Position numbers and translations under genes: made by a program
Notes under the pieces: generated by a model
Databases searched by the model: none
Seen by the model: only the letters and a program-made list of their open reading frames with translations
What the model was told of the DNA's origin: nothing
Shown: positions 36,259 through 44,925 of the stretch, in pieces
Layout: each line of letters starts with the position of its first letter
How positions within the stretch are numbered: position 1 is the first letter of the stretch
Assembly (NCBI GenBank): GCA_964421085.1
Contig: CAYQVO010000005.1
Span: 1-64,000, forward strand
Origin: CAYQVO01 sp964421085
GTDB lineage: Bacteria > Bdellovibrionota_C > UBA2361 > CAYQVO01
DNA length: 64,000 nucleotides
Direction: 5' to 3'

Positions 36259-36621
36259 AAGCTAATTTCAACAGGACAGAATAAACGAAGAACAGCAGGC
36301 GCAATTGTAACTCCACCGCCGTTTTAGTCCATAAATAAGTGGGCTGAAATTATTCAGGCTTTGACCGGCCCTTTCGTCAGGGCTGCCCTCCGTTTTCCCT
36401 GCAGGGGCGGAAACCATCTTTTCTAATCGAAAATCTATCGATCAGATTCCGACTGAAAGAGGCAGTTACAAACAGATCACTTCCTTTTCCAGGCACTTAG
36501 AGGAGGGAATAACCGCACAGGCAGCAGGGATCCCGTGAGAGTTGTCCATTACGAACCGGCGATCGCGAGCGACTGGCAGGCCGTTCATCCCCGGAAAAAG
36601 CGGTTTTTCGCGGGGCAGTTA
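36259..36621. other. Spacer between two minus-strand orphan genes
   Basis: About 360 bases without a plausible gene. It contains a strong inverted repeat near its left end (listed separately) and presumably the promoter of the 2133-residue gene, which I cannot place with confidence. Confidence 0.4.
36589..36615 (-). terminator. Inverted repeat, possible terminator
   Basis: CCCCGGAAAAA (36589-36599) pairs with TTTTTCGCGGGG (36604-36615) with a single bulged base and a four-base loop. It follows the stop of the 36622-37728 gene by a few bases on the minus strand. The T-rich strand is inside the stem rather than after it, so termination is plausible but not certain. Confidence 0.5.
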
Positions 36622-37728
36622 TCAGTCCGAAATTTTCCTGAGTGCCAGCGCTCTCAGAATATACAGGTCATCATCGGTAAGCCATGCTCCGCGCTTTTTG
36701 ACATACTCAGCAAGCGCTTCATAACGTTCTGCCGCTGTTCTCGCCAGTTCAACTGCGAGGTCCACAAAAAAGACGGTTTCAGCCTTGGTAAAGCCTGCAT
36801 TTTTCACTTCTCCGAGTGCGGCGAGAGCAGAAATACCTGCTGCGCCGGATGTGCCTGCAATTTCCAGAAACGCAGCGCGTTCATATTCTGAAAAATCCAT
36901 TTGCTTATGGTGTCTCAGCGCTGTGAATGCTGTTACTGCCTCTCCGGCCTCGTTCTTTGCTTCTCGGGAAACCCTGCTCATCCAGTCGAGTTCGTCATCC
37001 GTCAAAGGAGCGGCTTTCTCCTTCACGTAAAGGCCGAGTGCATCGAAGACCGACTCGCTTGGTGAATTATCTGAGATGATTTTGAGCGGACGGAACAACT
37101 TTTCAAGTTCGGGCTGTGACAACGGCGCGCCTTTTTGCTCTTCGGATACCGACACAAAGCGGAGAGCAGCAGATGCACTTTCACCTGTGCCGGCCGAAAG
37201 ACAAATAACCGCTGTCTGTATTCCTTCCACGGTCGCCGGGTCATCAGAGTTCTTCCGCCCACGTTCCCGCAGGTAAGAGGTAACAGGATGAAAAGTCTCA
37301 GGTGAGGCGCATGCGCGGCTTACGCCGGAAAAAAGACGTTTCCGATCTTCAATCTGCGCTGGTGTAAGAGCACTGCCAGTCTCCCTTGATTCACTGATAA
37401 TGGCGCGAAAAGCCGAAGTTACCATCGTGTCGCGTACTGCGCGGGCAACCGTCAGAAACGCCCGCATTTCGCTCTCATCTAACGGGGCTCCTTTGATTTC
37501 TCCGAATTCAATAAGCGCCTGGAGCGCATTCGAGGCCTGGAGTCCTGCAATTTGTGCAATATGGAACAGACAATCTGCTTCCCCAGGTGTGACTGGTTCT
37601 CCTTTTCTCGCTTCGAAACTCGGGAGATTTTCATGCAGCGAGGCACTCACGTCACGTGCAATCGCATTCGCCCGCTGAATTCCAGCACGATTTCGCCGAT
37701 TTAGAGGCTGTGAACACGGCTCTGACAT
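36622..37728 (-). CDS. Alpha-solenoid protein of about 41-residue repeats, unknown family
   Basis: The product is 368 residues built almost entirely of tandem helical units of about 41 residues. The unit pattern is: small residue, Pro/Phe, Leu/Thr, acidic-acidic-x-Glu, then two helices ending A(L/F)xxxxExK. Examples are GAPLDESEMRAFLTVARAV, GAPLSQPELEKLFRPLK, AAPLTDDELDWMSRVSRE, MDFSEYERAAFLEIAG, AGFTKAETVFFVDLAVELA and GAWLTDDDLYILRALALRK. It is probably a cytoplasmic binding scaffold. I do not know a named repeat of this type, though it resembles HEAT/Sel1-like solenoids in principle. It is on the same strand as, and downstream in orientation from, hflC. Confidence 0.7.
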   Translation of the reverse strand: MSEPCSQPLNRRNRAGIQRANAIARDVSASLHENLPSFEARKGEPVTPGEADCLFHIAQIAGLQASNALQALIEFGEIKGAPLDESEMRAFLTVARAVRDTMVTSAFRAIISESRETGSALTPAQIEDRKRLFSGVSRACASPETFHPVTSYLRERGRKNSDDPATVEGIQTAVICLSAGTGESASAALRFVSVSEEQKGAPLSQPELEKLFRPLKIISDNSPSESVFDALGLYVKEKAAPLTDDELDWMSRVSREAKNEAGEAVTAFTALRHHKQMDFSEYERAAFLEIAGTSGAAGISALAALGEVKNAGFTKAETVFFVDLAVELARTAAERYEALAEYVKKRGAWLTDDDLYILRALALRKISD

Positions 37729-37927
37729 ACTCAGGAGCGTACCAGTTTTTTTCCGCTACTCAAGAGCGGGAGCACCGGCGCGAAGCAGCTGGAGAGGTGC
37801 TTACCATGTCAGCGAGGACGGGTTTGGGTGGCCGGAATCCTGCGCCTTCATTTTTTTGAGGGGGAGAACCGATGCCTCGCGGGGATCCGGCAGAAAAAAC
37901 CAGCAGGCGATTTCTCAGAGACTGCCC

Positions 37928-38905
37928 TTACCGCGAAATCTCCGCTCTTTTAAGAAGCTGGAAGAGTTCGCCGTCGGTAGAGAGAACCATAGTCGTCTCC
38001 TTTGCGAAGATTCTCCGGTATGTCTCGAGCGTTTTGACGAACTGGTAGAACTCCGCTGCCTGGGGGTTCTGTCCGTATGCGCGGGCGTAAATCTCGGTTG
38101 CTTTCGCGTCAGCTTCGCCCCGGATCTGCTGGGCCCGGCGGTATGCGCCTGACTGAATCTCGTTAAGGTCGCGCTCCTTCTGTCCGCTGATCTTGGCTGC
38201 TTCGCCTTCCCCCTCGGACCGGAAGCGCTGCGCGATCTGCAACCGTTCGCTGATCATTCTCTGATAAATCCTGTCGAGAACATCAGGATTGTAGTTTACC
38301 CGTTTCAACCGGAGATCGAGAAGCTCGATTCCGAATTCCTTCAATTTAACGGCGGCGCTGTCCTTTATCTCCATCTCAATCCTCTGGCGTCCGAGTGATA
38401 TGGGCGGCAGCGTTCCGATTGTTCCAAGAGCGGTCTGCTCTCCTCCTGCGAGAATCTCGTCGCGCATAGGTTTCCGGTTTTTGTCGTTTCGGACGATTTC
38501 GATGAGTTCATGCCGGGCGACGGCGTTTCTTATTTCGCTCCCGAGAATATCTTCGAGGCGGGACTGCGCGCTCCGCTCGTCTTTGATCCGGAGAAAGTAC
38601 TGCATCGGATCGCTGATTCTCCACCGGCCGAAGGCATCCACATATATATAGGTTTTATCCTTGGTCGGGATGCCCACAGTGTGTCCATCCCACTCGAGGA
38701 AACGCTTGTCGAGCCGGTTGACCACCTGGATGAAGGGCGCTTTCACATGAAGTCCCGGTTCGGTGACGGGATTTCCGACTGGTTTTCCGAATTGAGTGAC
38801 AATAACCTGTTCTGTCTGCTCGACTGCATAGAGCGCGCTGAGAACGAGGGCAATGATGACAAGGACGAAAACCGCCGAACCAGTCTGAATAAAGTTCCTG
38901 TTCAT
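37928..38905 (-). CDS. hflC: HflC, SPFH/Band 7 membrane protease modulator
   Basis: The product is 325 residues with one N-terminal membrane helix (VFVLVIIALVLSALYAV), then the Band 7 domain with EQTEQVIVTQFGKPVG, EPGLHVKAPF and a coiled C-terminal half (AKISGQKERDLNEIQSGAYRRA, EADAKATEIYARAYG). With HflK it forms the large periplasmic cage around FtsH and modulates its proteolysis of membrane proteins. The ATG overlaps the hflK stop (ATGA), so the pair is translationally coupled. All expected segments are present. Confidence 0.93.
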   Translation of the reverse strand: MNRNFIQTGSAVFVLVIIALVLSALYAVEQTEQVIVTQFGKPVGNPVTEPGLHVKAPFIQVVNRLDKRFLEWDGHTVGIPTKDKTYIYVDAFGRWRISDPMQYFLRIKDERSAQSRLEDILGSEIRNAVARHELIEIVRNDKNRKPMRDEILAGGEQTALGTIGTLPPISLGRQRIEMEIKDSAAVKLKEFGIELLDLRLKRVNYNPDVLDRIYQRMISERLQIAQRFRSEGEGEAAKISGQKERDLNEIQSGAYRRAQQIRGEADAKATEIYARAYGQNPQAAEFYQFVKTLETYRRIFAKETTMVLSTDGELFQLLKRAEISR

Positions 38906-39869
38906 CGTTTTTCCTCCTGTATCTTCGACAATGGGAGCACCGGGAGAAGCCGGCTGAGCGACTCGTCGACAATTACTTTCTGCTGAACTTCCGGTATCAC
39001 GTCGGTCATTGTTTCGAGGTAAAGCCGCGCCCGCGTGATTTCAGGGGCTTTGATGTACTGCTCGAGCACAGCATTGAACGCAGTGATGTCGCCCTGGGCT
39101 TCGTTGACCCGCTTGAAGCTGTATCCCTCCGCGGCGCGTACCGTCGATTCCGCTTCTCCTTTCGCCCTGGGCACGGCCTTGTTATATTCGCCGTTCGCGA
39201 TATTTATGGAGTTTTCCCGATCCTGCTGGGCTTTGTTCACTTCATTGAAGGAAGCCTGGACAGCCTGAGGCGGATTGACGTTTTTAAGCTGCACCTGGTC
39301 CACTCCGATACCGAGCTGATAAAGCTTGACCAGATCCTGAAGCCGGGCGAGCGCCGCCGTCTCGATTTCCTGTCGTCCGACGGTGATGACTTCATCGACC
39401 GTGCGATCGCCGATAACTTCGCGCATCGCGGCTTCCGAAAGATCGCGCAGAGTGCGTCCGGATTCCTCACATCGAACAGATACTGCTTTGGATCCCGGAT
39501 CCTGTACTGCACGACCCATTCGACAAGCGCCGCATTCAAGTCGCCGGTGACCATCGACTTCTCGCGATCGGCTTCCCGTGATGACTGAGCAGGATTGGTA
39601 TACCCCGGGGTATTGAACCCGAATTCCATTTTGAGCTGCCGTCTTGTAGGAAGGATATACACCCGTTCAATTCCCGCCGGCAGTTTGAAATGCAGTCCAG
39701 GGCCTGTGGTGTTCACGTATTTTCCGAAGCGCATCAGCACCCCTTCTGATTCCGCTGGTACGGTATAAACAGACGACCAGGCAAGAATCAGAACGACGAT
39801 CAGGAATGGAATCCAGAGGATGCCGCTCCCGGGCGCCGGAGAATCGGATTTGACGGTTTTGAGCTTCAT
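38902..39869 (-). pseudogene. hflK: HflK with a single-base frameshift
   Basis: The first frame (from 39869) has the membrane anchor and Band 7 start (VPAESEGVLMRFGKYVNTTG, PGLHFKLPAGIERVYILP) and runs correctly to YLFDVRNPD. The second frame then continues TLRDLSEAAMREVIGDRTVDEV to the C-terminus QEEKR. The break is at about 39452-39460, and adding one base restores a normal HflK of about 322 residues. The hflC gene behind it is intact and coupled. Because hflKC usually stay paired, an assembly error is at least as likely as true loss. Confidence 0.85.
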
Positions 39870-39994
39870 TTATCTCCCTCCATTGTCAGCCATCGATGAC
39901 AGAAGGACCATAGTGCAGGAAGGGAGTTACTGCAATGGGAGGTTTACTTCACCAGCAATATCAGACCTGATGTGACAGGCAGCAGAGCGCCGAT

Positions 39995-40861
39995 CTACAT
40001 CGGAGTGGGGAGAGTCCCAAGAATGAAGTAGGCAAGCACCAGCGTGCATGCAGGCATAAGCGCCATGAAGGATACGGCCTTCGGGATCGTCAGGCGATAG
40101 ATGCATTCGGTCCAGAGAATCTTCGAGAATCCCATCAGGAACAGACCGTTCAGGACGACATAAATGCCGCCTTCCCTGAGATCACCTGTCTCCGGAGTTC
40201 CTTCGAACGCCGCTGAAATTCCGAGCAGAATAATCCCGCCCAGGGCGCTCCTGACCAGAAGTATCGTCTCGGAACTGACGAGTGCCCGGGCTTTTTTCAT
40301 GAAGAGATTTCCATATGGAGGAACAAGGCACGCCGCCAGAACAAGCATATCGCCGAGGTTCATCTCGAGCTCGCCCGGCATGAGAAGAATAACCGCACCC
40401 AGCAGCATGAGAGCCGCGCCGGCCGCCTCGGCGGGCCCCATCCTCTCCCTGAGGNNNNNNNNNNGAGCCGCGCCGGCGTGATGAATAAACGGGTTTTGTT
40501 CGCCCTCGATGTTTCGCAGCAGAAAATATGAGGTCACAATTTCGAAAAGTCCAAGCAGCGCGACGTTTCCAGGGGTGGTGTGCTGCCCTGCGACGAAAAG
40601 AAGCCCGTAAAATAGAACGCCAATCATTAAAGAACCCAGGATTAACGGCTTCCAGGCTTCTCTTTCGAGCAGCTCACGCCACCGTACCCGGACGGAGAGC
40701 ATGAGAGCCGCAGGCAGCACGGCAAGGAGGGTGCTGGCGGCTGCGTTGAAGACAGGAGACAGCGGATTCAAATTCTGATTTATCAGCACCGGGAAAAGCG
40801 ACCACAAAAGCATTGAAGTTATGCCCGATATTTCCCCGATGCGGCTGCTTGAAAGTCTCAT
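39995..40861 (-). CDS. EamA/DMT-family transporter interrupted by an assembly gap
   Basis: The product is about 288 residues with ten hydrophobic segments in two EamA halves. The second half has YGNLFMKKARALV, LNGLFLMGFSKILWTECI and AVSFMALMPACTLVLAYF. The family exports or imports small metabolites such as amino acids or nucleotide sugars. Ten Ns at 40455-40464 fall at the end of the first half. The two contig ends encode alternative versions of one segment (NPFIHHAGAA and RMGPAEAAGAA), so the gap is an unresolved overlap rather than missing sequence. Confidence 0.8.
   Translation of the reverse strand: MRLSSSRIGEISGITSMLLWSLFPVLINQNLNPLSPVFNAAASTLLAVLPAALMLSVRVRWRELLEREAWKPLILGSLMIGVLFYGLLFVAGQHTTPGNVALLGLFEIVTSYFLLRNIEGEQNPFIHHAGAAXXXXLRERMGPAEAAGAALMLLGAVILLMPGELEMNLGDMLVLAACLVPPYGNLFMKKARALVSSETILLVRSALGGIILLGISAAFEGTPETGDLREGGIYVVLNGLFLMGFSKILWTECIYRLTIPKAVSFMALMPACTLVLAYFILGTLPTPM
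40455..40464. other. Assembly gap (ten Ns)
   Basis: Both flanks contain GAGCCGCGCCGGC: left at about 40412-40424, right immediately after the Ns. This indicates overlapping but non-identical contig ends inside the EamA gene. Confidence 0.99.
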
Positions 40862-41227
40862 TGCGGCAGGATGGTAGCATGAAGGACAGGTTTCTCAAAC
40901 TTTCAGAAATACATCTTCGGCATGAAGCGCCGTTCAGGGTGTCGTGGGGATAGTCTCTCTGTCGGCTCGACTTCCGACTGCTCAATCGGCACCGGGGTTT
41001 ATTACACTGAAATTCAGGCGCCGGCTGTGTTGAATTTCATAAGATCGCTGGTGCGGCTTGAGCAGGGCTTCGCATGCATGAAGCCTCCGGGAAGGCGACG
41101 TCAGGTCTTGATTTATTTTTTATGCTGATAGCATATGAAATGGTTTTAGAAAGCGGGGTAGTTTGACAGCGTGTCATTTTCTTTGATGAAAGGGGCAGGG
41201 ATTAACCCCAGATTTTGCGGAGAGCAT
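40862..41227. other. Spacer, possible short gene start
   Basis: An ATG at 40879 opens a 24-codon frame (MKDRFLKLSEIHLRHEAP...) ending at TAG near 40951, which could be the decayed start of a gene. The rest is AT-richer toward the secreted-protein gene and should contain its promoter. Confidence 0.3.
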
Positions 41228-41806
41228 ATGAAAACAAGATCGTTGCAGATTGTTATGTGTCTTGCCGGGCTCACAATGATGGCCCCGGCCGCTTTTGCAG
41301 AGGAATACGTTCATCCGGAAAGCAAACCTGCCTTCAGTGTGCCCATTCCTTCCTCATGGGAAGCGGAAGAAAACGACAGCGGATTTACCGCAAACCCGAA
41401 GGACGGCGGCACCGCTGAAGTCGCCTATTTCGTCGTTGAAGGCGACGAGGCCCTGGATGAAGCAACGAATGCCATGGGCGATTATGTGGATGAGTCATGG
41501 ACTAATGTTAAAACGATCGATGAGGAGACCGTTACTGAAAACGGCGTCAAGTACAGGATGATTGTCATGCAGGGTGTGCTCAAAGCGGATAAATCAGAGA
41601 CGGATGCCATTCAGGTCTGGATTTATCCTCCTGCTCCTGGTTATGCCGCGTTCGCTGTCATGTCGGTCGGGGTGGATGATAAGAATCAGGACAAATACAT
41701 CGAACAGTTCGCCGATATGCTGACGGGCACGAAAGCTGTTTCATCAAAAGGCGGCAAAGGCAGAGCCCCGGCTGCCGAAGAAGAGGAAGAAAGCGAAGAA
41801 GAGTGA
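41228..41806 (+). CDS. Small secreted protein with an acidic tail
   Basis: I place the start at the ATG at 41228 because GGAGAG precedes it by a normal distance and the sequence then begins with a clean signal peptide (MKTRSLQIVMCLAGLTMMAP, cleavage after AAFA). The mature protein of about 168 residues has the look of a small alpha/beta periplasmic domain (FSVPIPSSWEAEENDSGFTA, AIQVWIYPPAPGYAAFAVMS), similar in layout to families defined by a SVPxPxxW start. It ends in Lys/Gly then a run of Glu. Function unknown. Confidence 0.75.
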   Translation: MKTRSLQIVMCLAGLTMMAPAAFAEEYVHPESKPAFSVPIPSSWEAEENDSGFTANPKDGGTAEVAYFVVEGDEALDEATNAMGDYVDESWTNVKTIDEETVTENGVKYRMIVMQGVLKADKSETDAIQVWIYPPAPGYAAFAVMSVGVDDKNQDKYIEQFADMLTGTKAVSSKGGKGRAPAAEEEEESEEE

Positions 41807-41817
41807 CCGGTGACTAT

Positions 41818-43442
41818 TCACCTCCACCCGGGAAAACGTCTCGCCTCCATATCAAGCTCGTGGCCGCGTTTTGCGTAAACAAGCAGGGCGTGGTCACGAT
41901 ATGAACCAAAAATCGGGGAGTAAGGATTAAACGCCCTGAGAAAAGGAAGGAAAGAAGCAAAAAGTTCTTTCGCTTCATCCTGCGACATTCCCTCCGGACA
42001 TTCATACCCGAGAGGCCTCGGGACGATCGACTCCGTGCGCCTCCATGTGCGCGTAATTCCGAACGCGGCAGAATCCGCAGCAACGGGGGACTCCTCATCC
42101 AGTGTGAATGTGCCTCTGTGAGTCTGCGATATGCAGCCTCTGTGGTCATCCAGAAACTTCATTGTATCGAACGCTTCAGCCCGGGTTTCTCCAGGAAAAC
42201 CTGCGATAATATAGCAGTGGTTCCGAATTCCTGCCTCATGGGCGTCTCGAAGCACACTGCTTATCACCTCAACCTTTGTTCCTTTCCGCATAAGATCGAG
42301 CACTCTCTGGTTACCGCTCTCGACTCCCCAGAGCAGGTAGCGAAGCCCGGCCTTTCGGGCGAGGTCAAGGATGTCCCGCGTGAATCCCTTTTCGGGTTTT
42401 GCGAGAGCGTAAAAGTTGATCGACAGTTGGTGCTTCAGAATTTCTTCGGAAATCCGGCGGAGCCGGACGGGAGGTATCATTTCATCAATAAGCGCAAAGT
42501 TCGAGAAGCCGGCAGCGGCATGATTTTTGACTTCGTCTATGACATCGGACACAGAACCGCACCGGTAAGTCATTCCCGCCGATTTATAGTGTGTGCAGAA
42601 AGCGCACTTCCGCCGGCAGCACCCGCGGGATGTGAGGACAGGGATGACCGGCTCGGGTGAAAAGTACGATCTCAGGTTCAGGCCGGAGAAATCGGGATGA
42701 CCGGGAGAATTCAAATCCGAAGGGATCTCGCCCCTGGAGCCGTAATAAACTCCCTCCTTTATATAGTGAGCGCCGCGCACTCCTTCAGGACTGCATCCGG
42801 ACTTAAGCAGGCATTCGAGAGCCTTTTCTCCCTCACCGGAAACCACAGCGGTCGCGATAGAGCCGGCTCCTCTGAGAAATCTCTCGATATCATGAAGGAA
42901 AAAAGTCCCGCCGAAAAAATTGGACAGCTACTCCGCTCGCGGAGGGCTTCTCCAGGCGCCATGGAGAACCAGGCCTGCTGCGCATGGCAGACTGATATGC
43001 CGATGGCGTCAGGCTTTCGATTCAGCAGGAACTCGGCACACTTATTGAGCAGTGGAGGAAGGGGTGCGTTTTTCCCCAGAATGTCTTCGAGAAGGAGCGA
43101 ACCCTGCATCTCTGATTCAAGCAGGCGAAGAATCATATCCCCATACAGTGTGTAACGGACTGGATCGTCATAAAATTCCCCGGGATGCAGTCCATGAAAA
43201 ACTTCGTCGGCCCTGAGAAGAGCGACTTCATCAAACACCCCGTTCGGAAAAGTCCGGGGGTTAAGCCGTCCTCCATTGCGAATTCCGTTTATCAGAGCGG
43301 CGTGTGTGCGAAGATTAAGGTCTTCGACAGAGACCTCCCATTCAGGAACCGTCCTTCCGAGATATCCTTTCAGCGCGCAAACACCAGGAGGAGGGGAAGT
43401 TGCGGCGATGAAGGGAGGAAATGTCAGAATAACTTTCGGCAT
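41818..43442 (-). pseudogene. B12-binding type radical SAM protein with a homopolymer frameshift
   Basis: The first frame (from 43442, MPKVILTFPPFI...) is the N-terminal cobalamin-binding-type domain and is coding until DAIGISVCHAQQAW...CPI. At the run of six As at 42914-42919 (Ts on the coding strand) the frame changes. The other frame continues FFGGTFFLHDIERFLRG, then VVSGEGEKALECL and the radical SAM core with GCCRRKCAFCTHYKS, a CxxxCxxC cluster. The remainder includes LLWGVESGNQRVLDLMRKG and CYIIAGFPGETRAEAFDTM. Adding one T restores a 541-residue protein. Such enzymes modify lipids, cofactors or sugars by radical methylation or rearrangement; the substrate is unknown. Confidence 0.85.
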
Positions 43443-43468
43443 TTTCTCCCTTCAGGCCTGCTTTCGTA

Positions 43469-43833
43469 TCAGCTCCATCGCTGTGAAGGATCCGGTATTT
43501 TGTAATTGAGGATTGCTCCGTTTGCCAGAGTGACCTGAAGAGTAAGGTTCTTCGGATAGTCGTCACCCTGCTTCGTGAAGTTGTATTTCCGCCCGGCAGT
43601 TGAGTGGAAACCCCACTTCGGATCTGTATGGGTGCCTTCTTCGATGACCTTGCCGTCGGCGCTCTTCAGGACAACGCTTGTGACGTCATACTGCCGTCCC
43701 GGGCCGGCCTGGGCAAGGATGCAGAGTCTGCCGCTGGTGTCGCTTACAGGCTTCCAGAGGAATCCGCCGTCGTAATGACCGTTGTTCCTCTCTGTCGGGA
43801 TATTATTCACCGTGCCGGCCGCCCATGCTTCGC
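43469..43833 (-). CDS. C-terminal part of a beta-rich protein, cut by the gap
   Basis: About 120 residues run from the gap to the stop: EAWAAGTVNNIPTERNNGHY, then GGFLWKPVSDTSGRLCILA, VTSVVLKSADGKVIEEG and NYKIPDPSQRWS. It is beta-rich and carbohydrate-module-like. The N-terminus lies in or beyond the Ns. It could be the end of the protein that enters the gap from the other side (43844-44735), but frame and gap size cannot prove this. Confidence 0.6.
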
Positions 43834-43843
43834 NNNNNNNNNN
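43834..43843. other. Assembly gap (ten Ns)
   Basis: Unlike the gaps at 40455 and 49315, the flanks here show no shared sequence. The true size is unknown. Confidence 0.99.
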
Positions 43844-44735
43844 ACGGACCGCCGCCGTCATCCTGCAGTTCAAGTTCGGAGATTGAAACTCCCTCAGGAA
43901 GCAGAGCTATTAACTGTGCGGTACTCAGTTTGCCGTCGACCGCCTGCTCGCTCAACTGTTCGGCAAGGGCGGCGGTGCTTGACGCATCAGTGGCGGAAAC
44001 AACAGGGCCGGCCACAGATGAAGAGCCGTTGAGCCGGCTCGAAAACGCCGGACTGGAGCTGTAGGCCTGGATCATGTCATCCTTCGTGGCCTCCGCCTCA
44101 TCGAGAGATCTCAGCTCGAATTCCAGGGTTCCGTCATCCATCTGCTTTATTTTATCTTCGGCCTTTGCTATTGCAGATGACTGCGAGTCCACCGCAACGG
44201 TCGGATCTCCGGCGCCTCCCCGACCGTCAAACAGCGCGGCAGCCGGCTTTTCTATGAGTTGAGAAGCGGCAAATGCTTCAGAATATATCTTGTCGGCTTC
44301 TTCGGATGTGAGATCTCCCGCGTTTCGCATCTCTCGCAGCGCGGCTTTTGCGGCTGCTTCTTCCGAAGTGCAGATGCTCTTCTGCTGCTGAAGGCATGTT
44401 TTGTATTTTTCCCCGAGTTCCTCACCCTTCAGTGTGCTGACACGCTCTCCGACGACTCCGGCAAAGAGCTGCTCTTCGCTCACCTGTGCGGCTGCATCGC
44501 CGGCGAGCAGGCCCTGCAGGATTGACTCGAACCCTGTGCCCGACGATGTGTTTAATTCGGTTGTTCCGGCAGAACTTGTCGAGTCTGTTTTGACGACGGA
44601 ACTTTCTCCTGCGGTGGCGGCACTCGTCGATTTACCGGATGAACCAGTGACGAGACTGGAAACAGCATCGAATGCTTTTCCTGCAGCGGACCCTAGAACG
44701 CCGTCGACTACGCTACCAAAGAGATCCATTTTCAT
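43844..44735 (-). CDS. N-terminal part of a low-complexity helical protein, cut by the gap
   Basis: Nearly 300 residues are visible. Residues 1-65 are rich in Ser/Thr/Ala/Gly (SGKSTSAATAGESSVVKTD), without a signal peptide. The rest is Ala/Glu-rich and helical with motifs such as CTSEEAAAKAALREMRNAG, LTSEEADKIYSEAFAASQL and LSTAQLIALLPEGVSISELE. No known family. Its style recalls secreted or substrate-like proteins, but nothing decides this. The frame is open into the Ns. Confidence 0.6.
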
Positions 44736-44925
44736 CCTCCTTAACAGGCAATTATTGCCGCTCTTCCTGAGCTATGAAGGAAGAAAGCAAGTTGTGAGCC
44801 AGATGGGGAGGGAAGCAGGAAATCCGCCGGGATTGCGTGTAAACTGCCGGTAACAGTGAATTTCTTGCCACGATCTTCCTTTTGCAATAACTTTACCCGG
44901 TAATTACAGTTTTTCCGGTGTATGA

